The notes under the pieces are model-generated. The model was not told where the DNA came from and searched no databases. It saw nothing but the letters and a program-made list of their open reading frames with translations. A DNA stretch of 37,425 bases from Oligoflexia bacterium (GTDB taxonomy: Bacteria > Bdellovibrionota > UBA1018 > CAIPTA01): contig CAIPTA010000174.1 in assembly GCA_903867855.1 (NCBI GenBank), forward strand, positions 1 through 37,425, in the 5' to 3' direction. The position numbers were made by a program, and so were the translations under genes. Shown one piece after another: positions 8,263 to 15,493 of this stretch (its first letter is position 1; each line of letters opens with the position of its first letter).

Positions 8263-8712
8263 TGCCGTGGACTTGCGATAAATATCGTTATCTTTTATTT
8301 CCATCCAATTGCCAGGGCTTTCTGTGACCATGAAGCCTAATTTTTCATAGAGTGCGTGAGCATCTTTTGTGGCGAGACAAATTCTTCGCAGGTTTTGCAG
8401 CGACGAATGCTCCATCACACTTTTCATGAGCCACTCCGCCAAACCCTGGCCGCGGTACTTTTCTTCCACGTAGACATCGCAGACCCAGGCGAAGGTGCTT
8501 TTATCCGTGACCACACGAGCAAATCCAATCAGTTGCTTTTCGTTAGTGAAGAGGCCAAAACAAAGGGAGTTTTCGATCGCTGCTCGCACTTTTTCTTTTG
8601 GAATTCCGAGGCACCAATACGCCTGCGTAGATAGAAAGGCATGAATGGAATCAATGTCGAATTTGGATGGATCAGTAGAAATAGAAAAGCCTGAATTATT
8701 TTTCTTTTGCAT
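8251..8712 (-). CDS. GNAT family N-acetyltransferase
   Basis: A 153-residue acetyl-CoA-dependent acetyltransferase. The acetyl-CoA loop motif is VEEKYRGQGLAEWLMKSV, followed by CLATKDAHALYEKLGF, the usual C-terminal GNAT signature. The N-terminal FLSTQAYWCLGIPKEKVR is typical of a GNAT subgroup with unassigned substrate. The ATG lies inside the end of a small upstream reading frame (stop at 8696-8698), suggesting coupling. Confidence 0.9.
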   Translation of the reverse strand: MQKKNNSGFSISTDPSKFDIDSIHAFLSTQAYWCLGIPKEKVRAAIENSLCFGLFTNEKQLIGFARVVTDKSTFAWVCDVYVEEKYRGQGLAEWLMKSVMEHSSLQNLRRICLATKDAHALYEKLGFMVTESPGNWMEIKDNDIYRKSTAGNK

Positions 8713-8917
8713 AGAATTTTACCTTATTCCAGGCTTCGGAAAAATCATTCTTTGGATTGAGCCCTTTGCCCTCAGCGAGAGAAAGGGCCAATGACCTGAG
8801 ATTCGTTTCTATGATGCCATCCCGATTGGTTTGGGGATTTTGAAGAGTTACTGTCGGCAATAGCTCGTTTGATCTAGAGAAGAAGTGCCTTGGCCAGAAG
8901 CCACTAAACCAAGGCAT
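8696..8917 (-). CDS. Uncertain small ORF linking the Cys-rich gene and the GNAT gene
   Basis: The last ~55 codons (LLPTVTLQNPQTNRDGII... to NKVKFYAKEK) look like real, balanced coding sequence and run 17 bp into the GNAT gene. The codons before about 8880 instead read as a Trp/Arg/Phe-rich shadow of the Cys-rich gene. The true start is unclear: ATG at 8917 or TTG at 8860, neither with a good Shine-Dalgarno. It may be a separate coupled gene, or the detached 3' part of the Cys-rich gene after a frameshift. Confidence 0.3.
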   Translation of the reverse strand: MPWFSGFWPRHFFSRSNELLPTVTLQNPQTNRDGIIETNLRSLALSLAEGKGLNPKNDFSEAWNKVKFYAKEK

Positions 8918-9090
8918 TGGTCGTAAATGCCAGTATTGCAGCGATCTCTTGTAAATCCGTCGCAAACTCGATCGGCAGAATCACAAGTTTCTAAGGAGTA
9001 ACTCTTTGTACAATCGTCGTAGCTCATGGCGTGGCAAACAGAAATGGATGAACAGGCAACAACAGCAGATAACAACAATAGCTTCAACAT
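8848..9090 (-). CDS. Small secreted Cys-rich protein
   Basis: An 80-residue protein. The start at 9090 gives a clean signal peptide (MLKLLLLSAVVACSSISVCHA) and lies ~10 nt after GGGAG. The ~59-residue mature part has six cysteines spaced through SYDDCTKSY, ETC, RVC, DRC, DQC and SYC, enough for three disulfides. A strong promoter lies at 9162-9190. No family recognised. See the adjacent frame (8696-8917) for a possible 3' extension by frameshift. Confidence 0.7.
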   Translation of the reverse strand: MLKLLLLSAVVACSSISVCHAMSYDDCTKSYSLETCDSADRVCDGFTRDRCNTGIYDQCLGLVASGQGTSSLDQTSYCRQ

Positions 9091-9161
9091 GGATAATGAT
9101 CTCCCATCGTGAGAGAGATTTCTCTCAAAACTGCGATCGGGAGCCTTTCTAAGTAGCAAAG

Positions 9162-9190
9162 ATAATACAGGAAGCGAACGGCCTCGTCAA
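9162..9190 (-). promoter_or_regulatory. Sigma70-type promoter of the Cys-rich gene
   Basis: On the minus strand TTGACG (9190-9185), a 17-bp spacer and TATTAT (9167-9162) form a near-consensus promoter. The leader is ~65 nt and contains a small GAGAGAAATCTCTC hairpin. Confidence 0.7.
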
Positions 9191-9331
9191 TAGTTGATTG
9201 TTTTGGTCTAATATTTTGTGTTTTATCTAACTATTTAATATAATTGGGTGTTTTTGTGCTGTCCGGTGACGCATTCGGCGTAACCCGTCATGTTTTTCTT
9301 CGTCCATTCGCAGGTAAACCACGAAACGCGG

Positions 9332-9363
9332 AGCTGATGTTTAAATAATCCCAAACATCAGCT
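9332..9363. repeat. Perfect 11-bp inverted repeat
   Basis: AGCTGATGTTT and AAACATCAGCT flank a 10-nt loop. It lies 13 bp beyond the nrdAB terminator. It has no T-run, so it may be a second 3' hairpin or an operator-like site for the Cys-rich promoter region. Confidence 0.5.
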
Positions 9364-9375
9364 AGCCATGGCAAT

Positions 9376-9408
9376 AAAAAAGCCCACTTCCGGCGCCGGA
9401 AGTAGGCT
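9376..9408 (-). terminator. Rho-independent terminator of nrdAB
   Basis: On the minus strand a 14-bp stem with one mismatch (arms 9408-9395 and 9394-9381, centred on CCGGCGCCGG) runs into TTTTTT. It lies ~140 bp after the nrdB stop, beyond the repeat element at 9432-9542. Confidence 0.85.
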
Positions 9409-9431
9409 CTATAATATAGGCTGCCAAGGAT

Positions 9432-9542
9432 TTTAAAAATCGTCCAAGATCAAGGCGCCGAAGTGGGGCCAGCCGTGAGCCGCACTCCTGTGCGGCGGAA
9501 CGGGGGACCTGCAAGGCAACGCAGAGATTGGAGATTTTTAAA
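9432..9542 (-). repeat. Intergenic repeat element, copy 1
   Basis: A 111-bp element starting 7 bp after the nrdB stop. The ends are inverted repeats (TTTAAAAATC plus TCCAA, 15 matches with one inserted base). Reading along the minus strand, GCGTTGC lies near the left end, GCTCACG follows the central hairpin, and CGCCTTG lies near the right end. The central hairpin is GCCGCAC / GTGCGGC with loop AGGA (9479-9496). It shares these parts with 28608-28730 and 30794-30909. No coding potential is apparent. Confidence 0.7.
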
Positions 9543-9549
9543 CTCCGCT

Positions 9550-10557
9550 CTAGAAGCTAGCGTCGAATACGATCGAACTCGACTTCGCTTCAAATCCTTT
9601 TTGATACTCTGTCACCTTCTTCTCGAAGAAATTGGTGAGTGGTTGCACATCTTGGAGCACCATGAAGCTGAAGGGATTTTTTGCGTTATAACGACGCTTA
9701 AATCCAAGCTGCACGAGGCGTTGATCGGCCACGTATTGAAGGTATTCATACATGAGCGCAGAAGATAGACCCGTCACGCCTTGGGAGAGAGCATCGGCGC
9801 AGAAAGCCATCTCAACTTCGAGGGCTTCATCAATCATCTGGTGAATGCGTTTCTCGAGGGCTGCATCCCATAGGTGAGGATATTCTTCGTGGATGGTGGC
9901 GAGCACGGCCATGGTGCCTTCGATATGCATGGTCTCATCGCGGAATACCCAGTTGGTCGCGGTGGCGAGTCCTGGTAGCAATCCTTTATTGCGAAGGTAA
10001 TATACATAAGCGAAGGAGCCGAAGAAGAAGAGACCTTCCACACAGGCGGCGAAGCAAACCAAGTTCTCAATGAACTGGCGGCGCTTCTCGTCAGTATCCA
10101 CTTTATCGAGCTTATCGATGCTATCCATATACTTGAAGCAGAAATCCGCTTTCAACTTCACGGAGGGAGTGGTTTTGTAGGCATCGAAGGCAGCCTTACG
10201 CTCTTCCATGTCTGGAATATAGTTATCCACGAGGAGCAAATAGGTTTCTACGTGCAGCATCTCATCGAAGAGTTGCTTGCCGAGGAACATACGATACTCA
10301 GGGGAGTTCACGTGCTTGTAGAAATTGAGCACGAGATTGTGAGCTACGATATTGTCCGCGGTGGCGAAGAAGGCCACAAGACGCTTAATGAGGTGCGCTT
10401 CTTGTGGAGTAACGCGATCGCGGAGGTGTTCGAAGTCGATGGAAAAATCGAGCTCATCGGTTGTCCAAATATTCTTGATAGAATCTTTGTACATCTGGAA
10501 GAACTGCGGATATTTCATCGGCCTTAGGGTTAAGTCTAATTCTGGATTAAGAATCAT
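9550..10557 (-). CDS. nrdB: Class Ia ribonucleoside-diphosphate reductase, beta subunit
   Basis: A 335-residue radical-generating R2 protein. The full ligand set can be placed by spacing against the family: D68, E99, H102 (EMLHVETY), E174 (CVEGLFFF), E208 and H211 (RDETMH). The radical tyrosine is Y106, seven residues after E99. The tyrosine argues against subclass Ic, which has Phe there. The C-terminal ~20 residues should dock on NrdA. AGGAG lies 7 nt before the ATG and the gene follows nrdA by 23 bp, so the two are one operon. Confidence 0.96.
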   Translation of the reverse strand: MILNPELDLTLRPMKYPQFFQMYKDSIKNIWTTDELDFSIDFEHLRDRVTPQEAHLIKRLVAFFATADNIVAHNLVLNFYKHVNSPEYRMFLGKQLFDEMLHVETYLLLVDNYIPDMEERKAAFDAYKTTPSVKLKADFCFKYMDSIDKLDKVDTDEKRRQFIENLVCFAACVEGLFFFGSFAYVYYLRNKGLLPGLATATNWVFRDETMHIEGTMAVLATIHEEYPHLWDAALEKRIHQMIDEALEVEMAFCADALSQGVTGLSSALMYEYLQYVADQRLVQLGFKRRYNAKNPFSFMVLQDVQPLTNFFEKKVTEYQKGFEAKSSSIVFDASF

Positions 10558-10580
10558 GATGATGCTCCTATAAATTCAAT

Positions 10581-12908
10581 TTATTGACAAGACTCGCAAG
10601 AGCCGGGGTTTTCGAGCGAACAGGTAACGGCCTCTGTTGCTGCTGCGGTTTCGCCTTCAGTGTTCAGAGTGGTTTTCTGAATCGCTGTTTTTGCGCGAGA
10701 ACGCAGATAGTAAGTGGTTTTGATACCTTGTTTCCATGCATACATATACATGGAGGAGAGCTTGCCGATATTCGGATTTTCCGAAAATAGGTTCAAGCTC
10801 TGGGATTGACACACGAACGCAGATCGTAGCGCTGCCATGTCAATCAAGTCTTTTTGTGGGATTTCCCAAACCGTGCGATAGAGGTCGCGCACGTCTTGCG
10901 GAATTTCTTCGATGGCTTGAATGGAGCCTTCTGCGGAAATGATTTTTGCACGAATGCGATCATTCCAGAGATTGCGCGCCTTCAAATCTTCGATCAGGTA
11001 GCGATTCACTTGGAGGAATTCACCGCTCAAGGTTTCGCGCTTAAAGAAGTTGGAGATTTGCGGCTCGATACTCTCGAAGCTTCCCACGATCGAAGCGATC
11101 GTGGCAGTTGGGGCGATTGCGATGAGGAGGGAGTTACGAATTCCGTGCTGTTGCACTTCTTTCGCTAACTTATCCCAATCGAAATGCAATTCCGGCATCG
11201 CTTCTTGGTGAAGGTCTGCGAGTTGCACTTGGAGCTGGCCTTGGGCATAGCGAGAGGCTTTGAACTCAGCAAAGCTTCCTTCTTTTTTCGCCATTTCCAT
11301 GCTGCTTGTTACCGCTTGGTAATAAACAGTTTCAGAAATGCGAGAGGACACTTTTTTCGCAGCCTCTGTGTGGAAGGGGAGCTTGAGCTTAAAGAGCGCA
11401 TCTTGGAGACCCATAATGCCTAAGCCCACTGGGCGCCATTTATTGTTGGAGTGTTTGGCTTCTTTGGTGGGGTAGAAGTTGATATCCACCACGCGATCCA
11501 AGAATTTCACGGCCACATTCACTACCTTGCGAAGGTGATCGTAGTCGAATTGCCCATTCTTCACGAAGGCAGCAAGGTTGAGTGAGCCCAAGTTACAAAC
11601 AGCGGTTTCTTCGCCGTTCGTTACTTCCAAGATCTCTGTGCAGAGGTTGGAGCTATGGATCACATTGCCGGGCTTGCCAGTTTGTGCCGAGCGCATATTA
11701 GCTTTGTCTTTAAAGCACATCCAGCCATTGCCGGTTTCTGCGAGACATTGAGTCATGCGGGCATAGAGGCCGCGAGCAGAAATCTGCTTCATCGCTTTGC
11801 CTTCTTTTTCTGCGCGCTCGTAGGCCGCTTCAAATTCTTCGCCGAATGTTTTGAGGAGCTCTGGCACATCCGAAGGAGAGAAGAGCGACCACATTTCGTC
11901 TTTCTCTACGCGCTTCATGAATAGATCTGGGATCCAGAGAGCGAGATTGAGATTGTGAGCGCGACGTTCTTCGGCGCCGGTATTATTACGTAGCTCTAGG
12001 AAGGGCTCGATATCGGAGTGCCATGGCTCCAAGTAAACCGCGGCGGCGCCTTTGCGCTTACCCCCTTGGTTTACCGCGTGCACGGAAGAATCAAATACCT
12101 TCAAGAAAGGAATGATTCCGTTGGAGAGACCATTGGTGCCACGAATGAGAGCACCGGAACTGCGAACAGGAGTCCAGTCGATGCCGATGCCGCCGGAGAA
12201 CTTCGAGAGGCGAGCGCAATCCGTGATGGCTTTGTAAATACCATCGAGACTATCTTGCTCTACGGTGAGCAAGTAGCAGGAGCTCATCTGTGGGTGACGC
12301 GTGCCCGAGTTGAAGAGGGTAGGCGTAGAAGGCATATAATAGAACTGGCTAATGATATCGTAGAATTCGGTGGCTTCTTTTACCGACTGAGAAAGACCAA
12401 GTGCCACGCGCATGAAGAGCCATTGTGGGCGCTCAATCACTTTTCGTTCAGTGGGGTGACGAAGCAAATAACGATCCGCTACGGTTTTTAGGCCGAAGTA
12501 TTCAAAAAGATCATCGCGCTCGTGGCGGATCGCAAAATCAATCGCTTGAGGATCGCTCACGGCGAGTTCATATACTTGGGAGCTCAGCAGGCCTTGCTCG
12601 AAGGCTACTTTTGCGTAATCCGAGAATACGGCATCGCGGCCCACTTCTTTTTTAATGCTTTCGCTTAGCATGCGCGCGGCTACTTTGGAGTAGTTCGGCT
12701 CGTCTGCCATGAGCATTACTGCATTCGAAATGGAGAGCTGATCTAGTTCTTCGGTGCTGCTGTTATTATGAAGGCCGGCGATCGTTCGCTTGGCGATTTC
12801 GATTGGTTCCACATTCGGAAGACCTCGGCAAGCGCGGTTAACCGCGTCCAAGATTTTCTCCATGCGCACTGTTTCTCTAGATCCGTCTCTTTTTATGACT
12901 TCCATCAT
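10581..12908 (-). CDS. nrdA: Class Ia ribonucleoside-diphosphate reductase, alpha subunit
   Basis: A 775-residue catalytic R1 protein reducing ribonucleoside diphosphates. An ATP-cone domain (~1-95, IKRDGSRETVRMEKIL) gives allosteric activity control by ATP/dATP. Active-site residues are visible: C211 (SSCYLL), N421, C423 and E425 (NLCTEI), and C438 (AVCNLGSLN). The radical-transfer Tyr pair is in KTTYYLRSR. The C-terminal tail ends CESCQ, the CxxC that exchanges with thioredoxin or glutaredoxin. An unusually long upstream spacer holds two NrdR-like boxes. Confidence 0.97.
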   Translation of the reverse strand: MMEVIKRDGSRETVRMEKILDAVNRACRGLPNVEPIEIAKRTIAGLHNNSSTEELDQLSISNAVMLMADEPNYSKVAARMLSESIKKEVGRDAVFSDYAKVAFEQGLLSSQVYELAVSDPQAIDFAIRHERDDLFEYFGLKTVADRYLLRHPTERKVIERPQWLFMRVALGLSQSVKEATEFYDIISQFYYMPSTPTLFNSGTRHPQMSSCYLLTVEQDSLDGIYKAITDCARLSKFSGGIGIDWTPVRSSGALIRGTNGLSNGIIPFLKVFDSSVHAVNQGGKRKGAAAVYLEPWHSDIEPFLELRNNTGAEERRAHNLNLALWIPDLFMKRVEKDEMWSLFSPSDVPELLKTFGEEFEAAYERAEKEGKAMKQISARGLYARMTQCLAETGNGWMCFKDKANMRSAQTGKPGNVIHSSNLCTEILEVTNGEETAVCNLGSLNLAAFVKNGQFDYDHLRKVVNVAVKFLDRVVDINFYPTKEAKHSNNKWRPVGLGIMGLQDALFKLKLPFHTEAAKKVSSRISETVYYQAVTSSMEMAKKEGSFAEFKASRYAQGQLQVQLADLHQEAMPELHFDWDKLAKEVQQHGIRNSLLIAIAPTATIASIVGSFESIEPQISNFFKRETLSGEFLQVNRYLIEDLKARNLWNDRIRAKIISAEGSIQAIEEIPQDVRDLYRTVWEIPQKDLIDMAALRSAFVCQSQSLNLFSENPNIGKLSSMYMYAWKQGIKTTYYLRSRAKTAIQKTTLNTEGETAAATEAVTCSLENPGSCESCQ

Positions 12909-12995
12909 GGTTGTGTTTCCCCTTGTTGCGTTCCCTGGTTTGCGTACCGGGTTTGCGTTCCCTTAGTTTCCACCTAAATAAATCTACACGTTTCC

Positions 12996-13016
12996 GTCTG
13001 TCTTTTAGAGACAGAC
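12996..13016. repeat. Perfect 8-bp hairpin in the nrdA leader
   Basis: GTCTGTCT / AGACAGAC with loop TTTAG lies 88 bp upstream of the nrdA ATG. It would be in the 5' untranslated region if transcription starts near the NrdR boxes. No T-run follows. Confidence 0.55.
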
Positions 13017-13040
13017 TTACCCTTCATCGTGTGATTGCTT

Positions 13041-13069
13041 GAAGTAAAATAATTTTATTTATTTACTTC
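13041..13069. repeat. AT-rich inverted repeat in the nrdA leader
   Basis: GAAGTAAA (13041-13048) and TTTACTTC (13062-13069) are exact inverted arms around an A/T-only centre. It could be an operator or a second leader hairpin; nothing decides between these. Confidence 0.4.
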
Positions 13070-13128
13070 CGGTAATGCTCACGACTTCTCTCTTATTAGC
13101 CTGCTTAAAGATTCCCCTCTTTAGTGCA

Positions 13129-13144
13129 AACCTACAGCTAGTGG
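13129..13144 (-). promoter_or_regulatory. NrdR-like box, distal copy
   Basis: The 16-bp site with core CTACAGCTAG on the plus strand matches the NrdR consensus at about 10 of 16 positions. Weak alone, it gains support from lying 32 bp (three helical turns) from the better box at 13161, the spacing typical of tandem NrdR sites. Confidence 0.45.
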
Positions 13145-13160
13145 TAGTGTCTATAATTTA

Positions 13161-13176
13161 ACGCTATCTATAGTGG
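13161..13176 (-). promoter_or_regulatory. NrdR-like box, strong copy
   Basis: ACGCTATCTATAGTGG matches the NrdR consensus (acaCwATATaTwGtgt) at 13 of 16 positions. It lies 5' of nrdA next to a minus-strand TTGACG (13189-13184), so the box would fall between the -35 and -10 of an nrdA promoter, as expected for a repressor. NrdR is a zinc/ATP-cone repressor of nrd genes; its gene is not in this window. Confidence 0.6.
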
Positions 13177-13393
13177 TGGTCGCCGTCAAGCACGACGAAA
13201 AAAAATCTGATTGCGCTCACGCGTTATTCTTTTTTTCACGGAAGTTTTTTCACAATTTGTCCCCAAGTTCTACCCATTGCCAGGTGAATCGGCGAAAAAA
13301 AACTATGACGCTTTTTTTTCCCTTGCTTCGTGTAGAAAAAAACTAGGCGAGAAAAAAGATTGACTGCCTTAAAGTGGAGCTGGAGCTTCTTCT

Positions 13394-14152
13394 ATGAAAA
13401 ATATTTTTCTCTCTGTATGTGCCCTAATGCTTGCCTCGAACTCGCCCTGCCTTGGCGCGATGATGGAGGATTTAGGTAAGAGACTCGTTGTGGATGGTTT
13501 CGCAAAGGCTAGCATTCCAGAAGAGCCTAGTTTTCGTTTTTTTAGCACGCCGAATCGCAGTTGGCTGATCGGCATGCGGCAAGTTTTTCTAGTGCACGCG
13601 AAACCAGAGCGTGTGGCTTTGGTGCTCGATACCGTGAAAGAGTATACCGGAATTTTTAGCGGCGTGAAGAAAGCCGAGTTCACAGAGTATAAAAGCATCA
13701 ACGAGTATTCTGTGTTTACAGAGACGCAAGTGGATTTTCCTTTTGTGCCCAATGATCAAACGGAGCTTAGCTACCATATTGATCGCAGCCAAGGAAAAGT
13801 GCTCTACCGCTACACTTTGAAGAAGAGCAATAGCGTAAATCAATTTGATGGCGTGATCTTTCTATTGGCCACGAAAGAGGGCGATACCCTTTATTTTGAG
13901 TATGATTCTTTTGAACCCGATTTGGGAATCGCGAAGATGGCAGGGGAACAAAAAATTTGGGTGGAGAGTGCGCTTGGTAATTTTCAATCGGATTGGGCGG
14001 TAAAGCTGCGCGCAGAACATGCAGATTGGCCGGCTAGTAAAGTGTTAAGCACGAGCGAAGACAAAATGAGTGCCGGACGGCGCGCCCTAAAAAAACTTTT
14101 TGAGGAAAAAAATACGGAAGACCTAAAGACAATTCTAGATTTGAATCACTAG
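13394..14152 (+). CDS. Secreted START/SRPBCC-like lipid-binding protein
   Basis: A 252-residue protein with a signal peptide (~1-22, ending CLGA). The sequence FLVHAKPERVALVLDTVKEYTGIFSGVKKAEF, then a YSVFTETQVDFPFVPND-type stretch and an FEYDSF strand, fit the helix-grip fold of START/polyketide-cyclase-like proteins, which bind hydrophobic ligands. The call rests on pattern, not alignment. GGAG lies 8 nt before the ATG. The stop overlaps the convergent membrane-protein gene by 4 bp. Confidence 0.6.
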   Translation: MKNIFLSVCALMLASNSPCLGAMMEDLGKRLVVDGFAKASIPEEPSFRFFSTPNRSWLIGMRQVFLVHAKPERVALVLDTVKEYTGIFSGVKKAEFTEYKSINEYSVFTETQVDFPFVPNDQTELSYHIDRSQGKVLYRYTLKKSNSVNQFDGVIFLLATKEGDTLYFEYDSFEPDLGIAKMAGEQKIWVESALGNFQSDWAVKLRAEHADWPASKVLSTSEDKMSAGRRALKKLFEEKNTEDLKTILDLNH

Positions 14153-14418
14153 CGTGCAGGCGTTTCGATCGGGGCAGGATTCTTTTTTCTGCTCTGCCAT
14201 GCAAAGAAGAGGATGGACCCAACGATGGCTCCCATGATGGCTCCACCAAGCATACATTCACGATAGGTTTTGAGGCTCCAGTCCACCGCTTGCTTGCAGC
14301 TGATGGCCACCTCTGCAGGAGGAGTGAAATACCAAGAAAGAACACTGGGGGCAAACCAAGTGATTAGCACTGCCCCCAAGAGTCCGCCAAAAAGCAAAAA
14401 GGAGAGAAATCGCTTCAT
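14149..14418 (-). CDS. Small two-span membrane protein
   Basis: An 89-residue protein with two hydrophobic segments: ~5-25 (FLLFGGLLGAVLITWFAP) and ~57-74 (LGGAIMGAIVGSILFFAW), the second Gly-rich. A Cys-containing loop lies between them and a basic tail at the C-terminus. It follows the barrel gene by 5 bp and is probably cotranscribed. No family recognised. Confidence 0.65.
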   Translation of the reverse strand: MKRFLSFLLFGGLLGAVLITWFAPSVLSWYFTPPAEVAISCKQAVDWSLKTYRECMLGGAIMGAIVGSILFFAWQSRKKNPAPIETPAR

Positions 14419-14423
14419 CTCAC

Positions 14424-15017
14424 TTAGAGGCTAAAGCGCGAGCCCACGAGGAAGTACCAAGTGCGGTTCTTCTGCGAAGCTGTAAGTGTTGGCTGCAAGT
14501 TCGTGAGACCGAAGGAAGTGCGGATCTCTGCGAAAGCGCTATATTGTTGGGCGATCATGCCTTCCACGCCAACACCGAAATCAAGGGAGGCATCCAAGCT
14601 TGGAATGCCCACAACATCAGTCGATGCTGCGCCAGATTGGGAGCTGCTGGAAAGACGAATGTCTACCTCTGGGCCCACCAGAAGGTATGCGTGGTGAACT
14701 GCAGGCACTGCAAGGTGAGTGAGCATAGGAAGTGCGAGGTAGTTATAGCTGTAGGTGGTGCTTGCAGCTCTATCTAGGTAGCCTTTTTGTACATACAAGG
14801 CTTCCAATTGAGCAGAAACAGAATCGGAGTATTTGTAAATCGCGCTTGCTCCACCAGTGAAGCCATTCACAGCGGCGAGGTCTTGATTGCGCCAGGTGAT
14901 TTTGGTGCTAGCGATATCCAATCCAGCGAGAGCTCCTACGCTCCATGGACTGGCTGCTTGAGCGCTAGTGGTAGCGGTGAGTAGGGTCAAAAAGAAAAAA
15001 ATCTTGGCTAGCTTCAT
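14424..15017 (-). CDS. Outer-membrane beta-barrel protein (porin/OMP_b-brl family)
   Basis: A 197-residue protein. The start at 15017 gives the signal peptide MKLAKIFFFLTLLTATTSAQA and has AGGAGA ~10 nt upstream; the longer in-frame ATG at 15059 adds an unlikely leader. The mature part opens SPWSVGALAGLDIAS and shows alternating strands (SAQLEALYVQKGY, NYLALPMLTHL, FGVGVEGMI), typical of eight-stranded OmpA/PorT-like barrels. It ends in the strand TWYFLVGSRFSL, close to the BAM-recognition pattern. Confidence 0.8.
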   Translation of the reverse strand: MKLAKIFFFLTLLTATTSAQAASPWSVGALAGLDIASTKITWRNQDLAAVNGFTGGASAIYKYSDSVSAQLEALYVQKGYLDRAASTTYSYNYLALPMLTHLAVPAVHHAYLLVGPEVDIRLSSSSQSGAASTDVVGIPSLDASLDFGVGVEGMIAQQYSAFAEIRTSFGLTNLQPTLTASQKNRTWYFLVGSRFSL

Positions 15018-15185
15018 GGGTAACAAGTCTCCTATTAAGTTTGAATGAGTATTTCTCACGCTTCCGGTCTTTGCAAGCTATTGAATCGGATAAAAGCTGT
15101 CATTTACTGGCGCAGAGCGTCTAGTTGTAATCTCCAAGGCTTGACTCAGCTTTCGCAATGTTTCAGACTACGAGCGGAGGTATTC

Positions 15186-15452
15186 ATGAAAATTGTATTT
15201 TTAAGTCTGTTGTGTTCCATCCCATTTTTGCTTGGTGCAACTACCGCCCATGCTGGTGAAAGCTGCTCGATCGAAGCCAATTGGCAATACTGCGGCCCTG
15301 ACGGTGAAGTATTCGATGCTGGTTGCACAGTTACTTGCGATGCTCACCAAACGGCGAGCTGCCAGCCAGCCTCTGCCTTTGATATTCCTGGCCCGTACGG
15401 AATGCATGGATCTTGTCAGTTATTTCCATCCTACTGTGCTTGCGAAAACTGA
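15186..15452 (+). CDS. Small secreted Cys-rich protein
   Basis: An 88-residue protein. The start at 15186 is supported by GGAGG 5 nt upstream and gives a signal peptide (MKIVFLSLLCSIPFLLGATTAHA). The mature part of ~65 residues has eight cysteines, including QYCGPDG, AGCTVTC and FPSYCACEN. This suggests four disulfides and an extracellular or periplasmic role. It is unlike the six-Cys protein at 8848 in sequence. TTGACT at 15141 could be a -35 element. No family recognised. Confidence 0.75.
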   Translation: MKIVFLSLLCSIPFLLGATTAHAGESCSIEANWQYCGPDGEVFDAGCTVTCDAHQTASCQPASAFDIPGPYGMHGSCQLFPSYCACEN

Positions 15453-15493
15453 GTAGAGCGATGTGCGATTGCTGGTAGAACGGCCGGAACAAG

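Larger units (their letters stand above)
12909..13393. other. 485-bp divergent spacer between nrdA and the START-like gene
   Basis: No gene seen. It holds two inverted repeats (12996-13016, 13041-13069), the NrdR-like boxes (13129-13176), a TTGACG on the minus strand (13189-13184), and a run of A- and T-tracts at 13190-13360 (several runs of seven or more), which would be intrinsically bent DNA. TTGACT at 13360-13365 lies 34 bp before the START-like ATG but has no good -10 partner. Confidence 0.5.

Noticed and set aside
9550..10557. NrdB as a tyrosine-less subclass Ic protein
   Set aside because: The residue seven after the first helix Glu (Y106) is tyrosine and all six metal ligands fit the Ia pattern.
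12018..12491. 157-residue plus-strand frame opposite nrdA
   Set aside because: It is fully antisense to a highly conserved gene and shows no recognisable domain or ribosome site.
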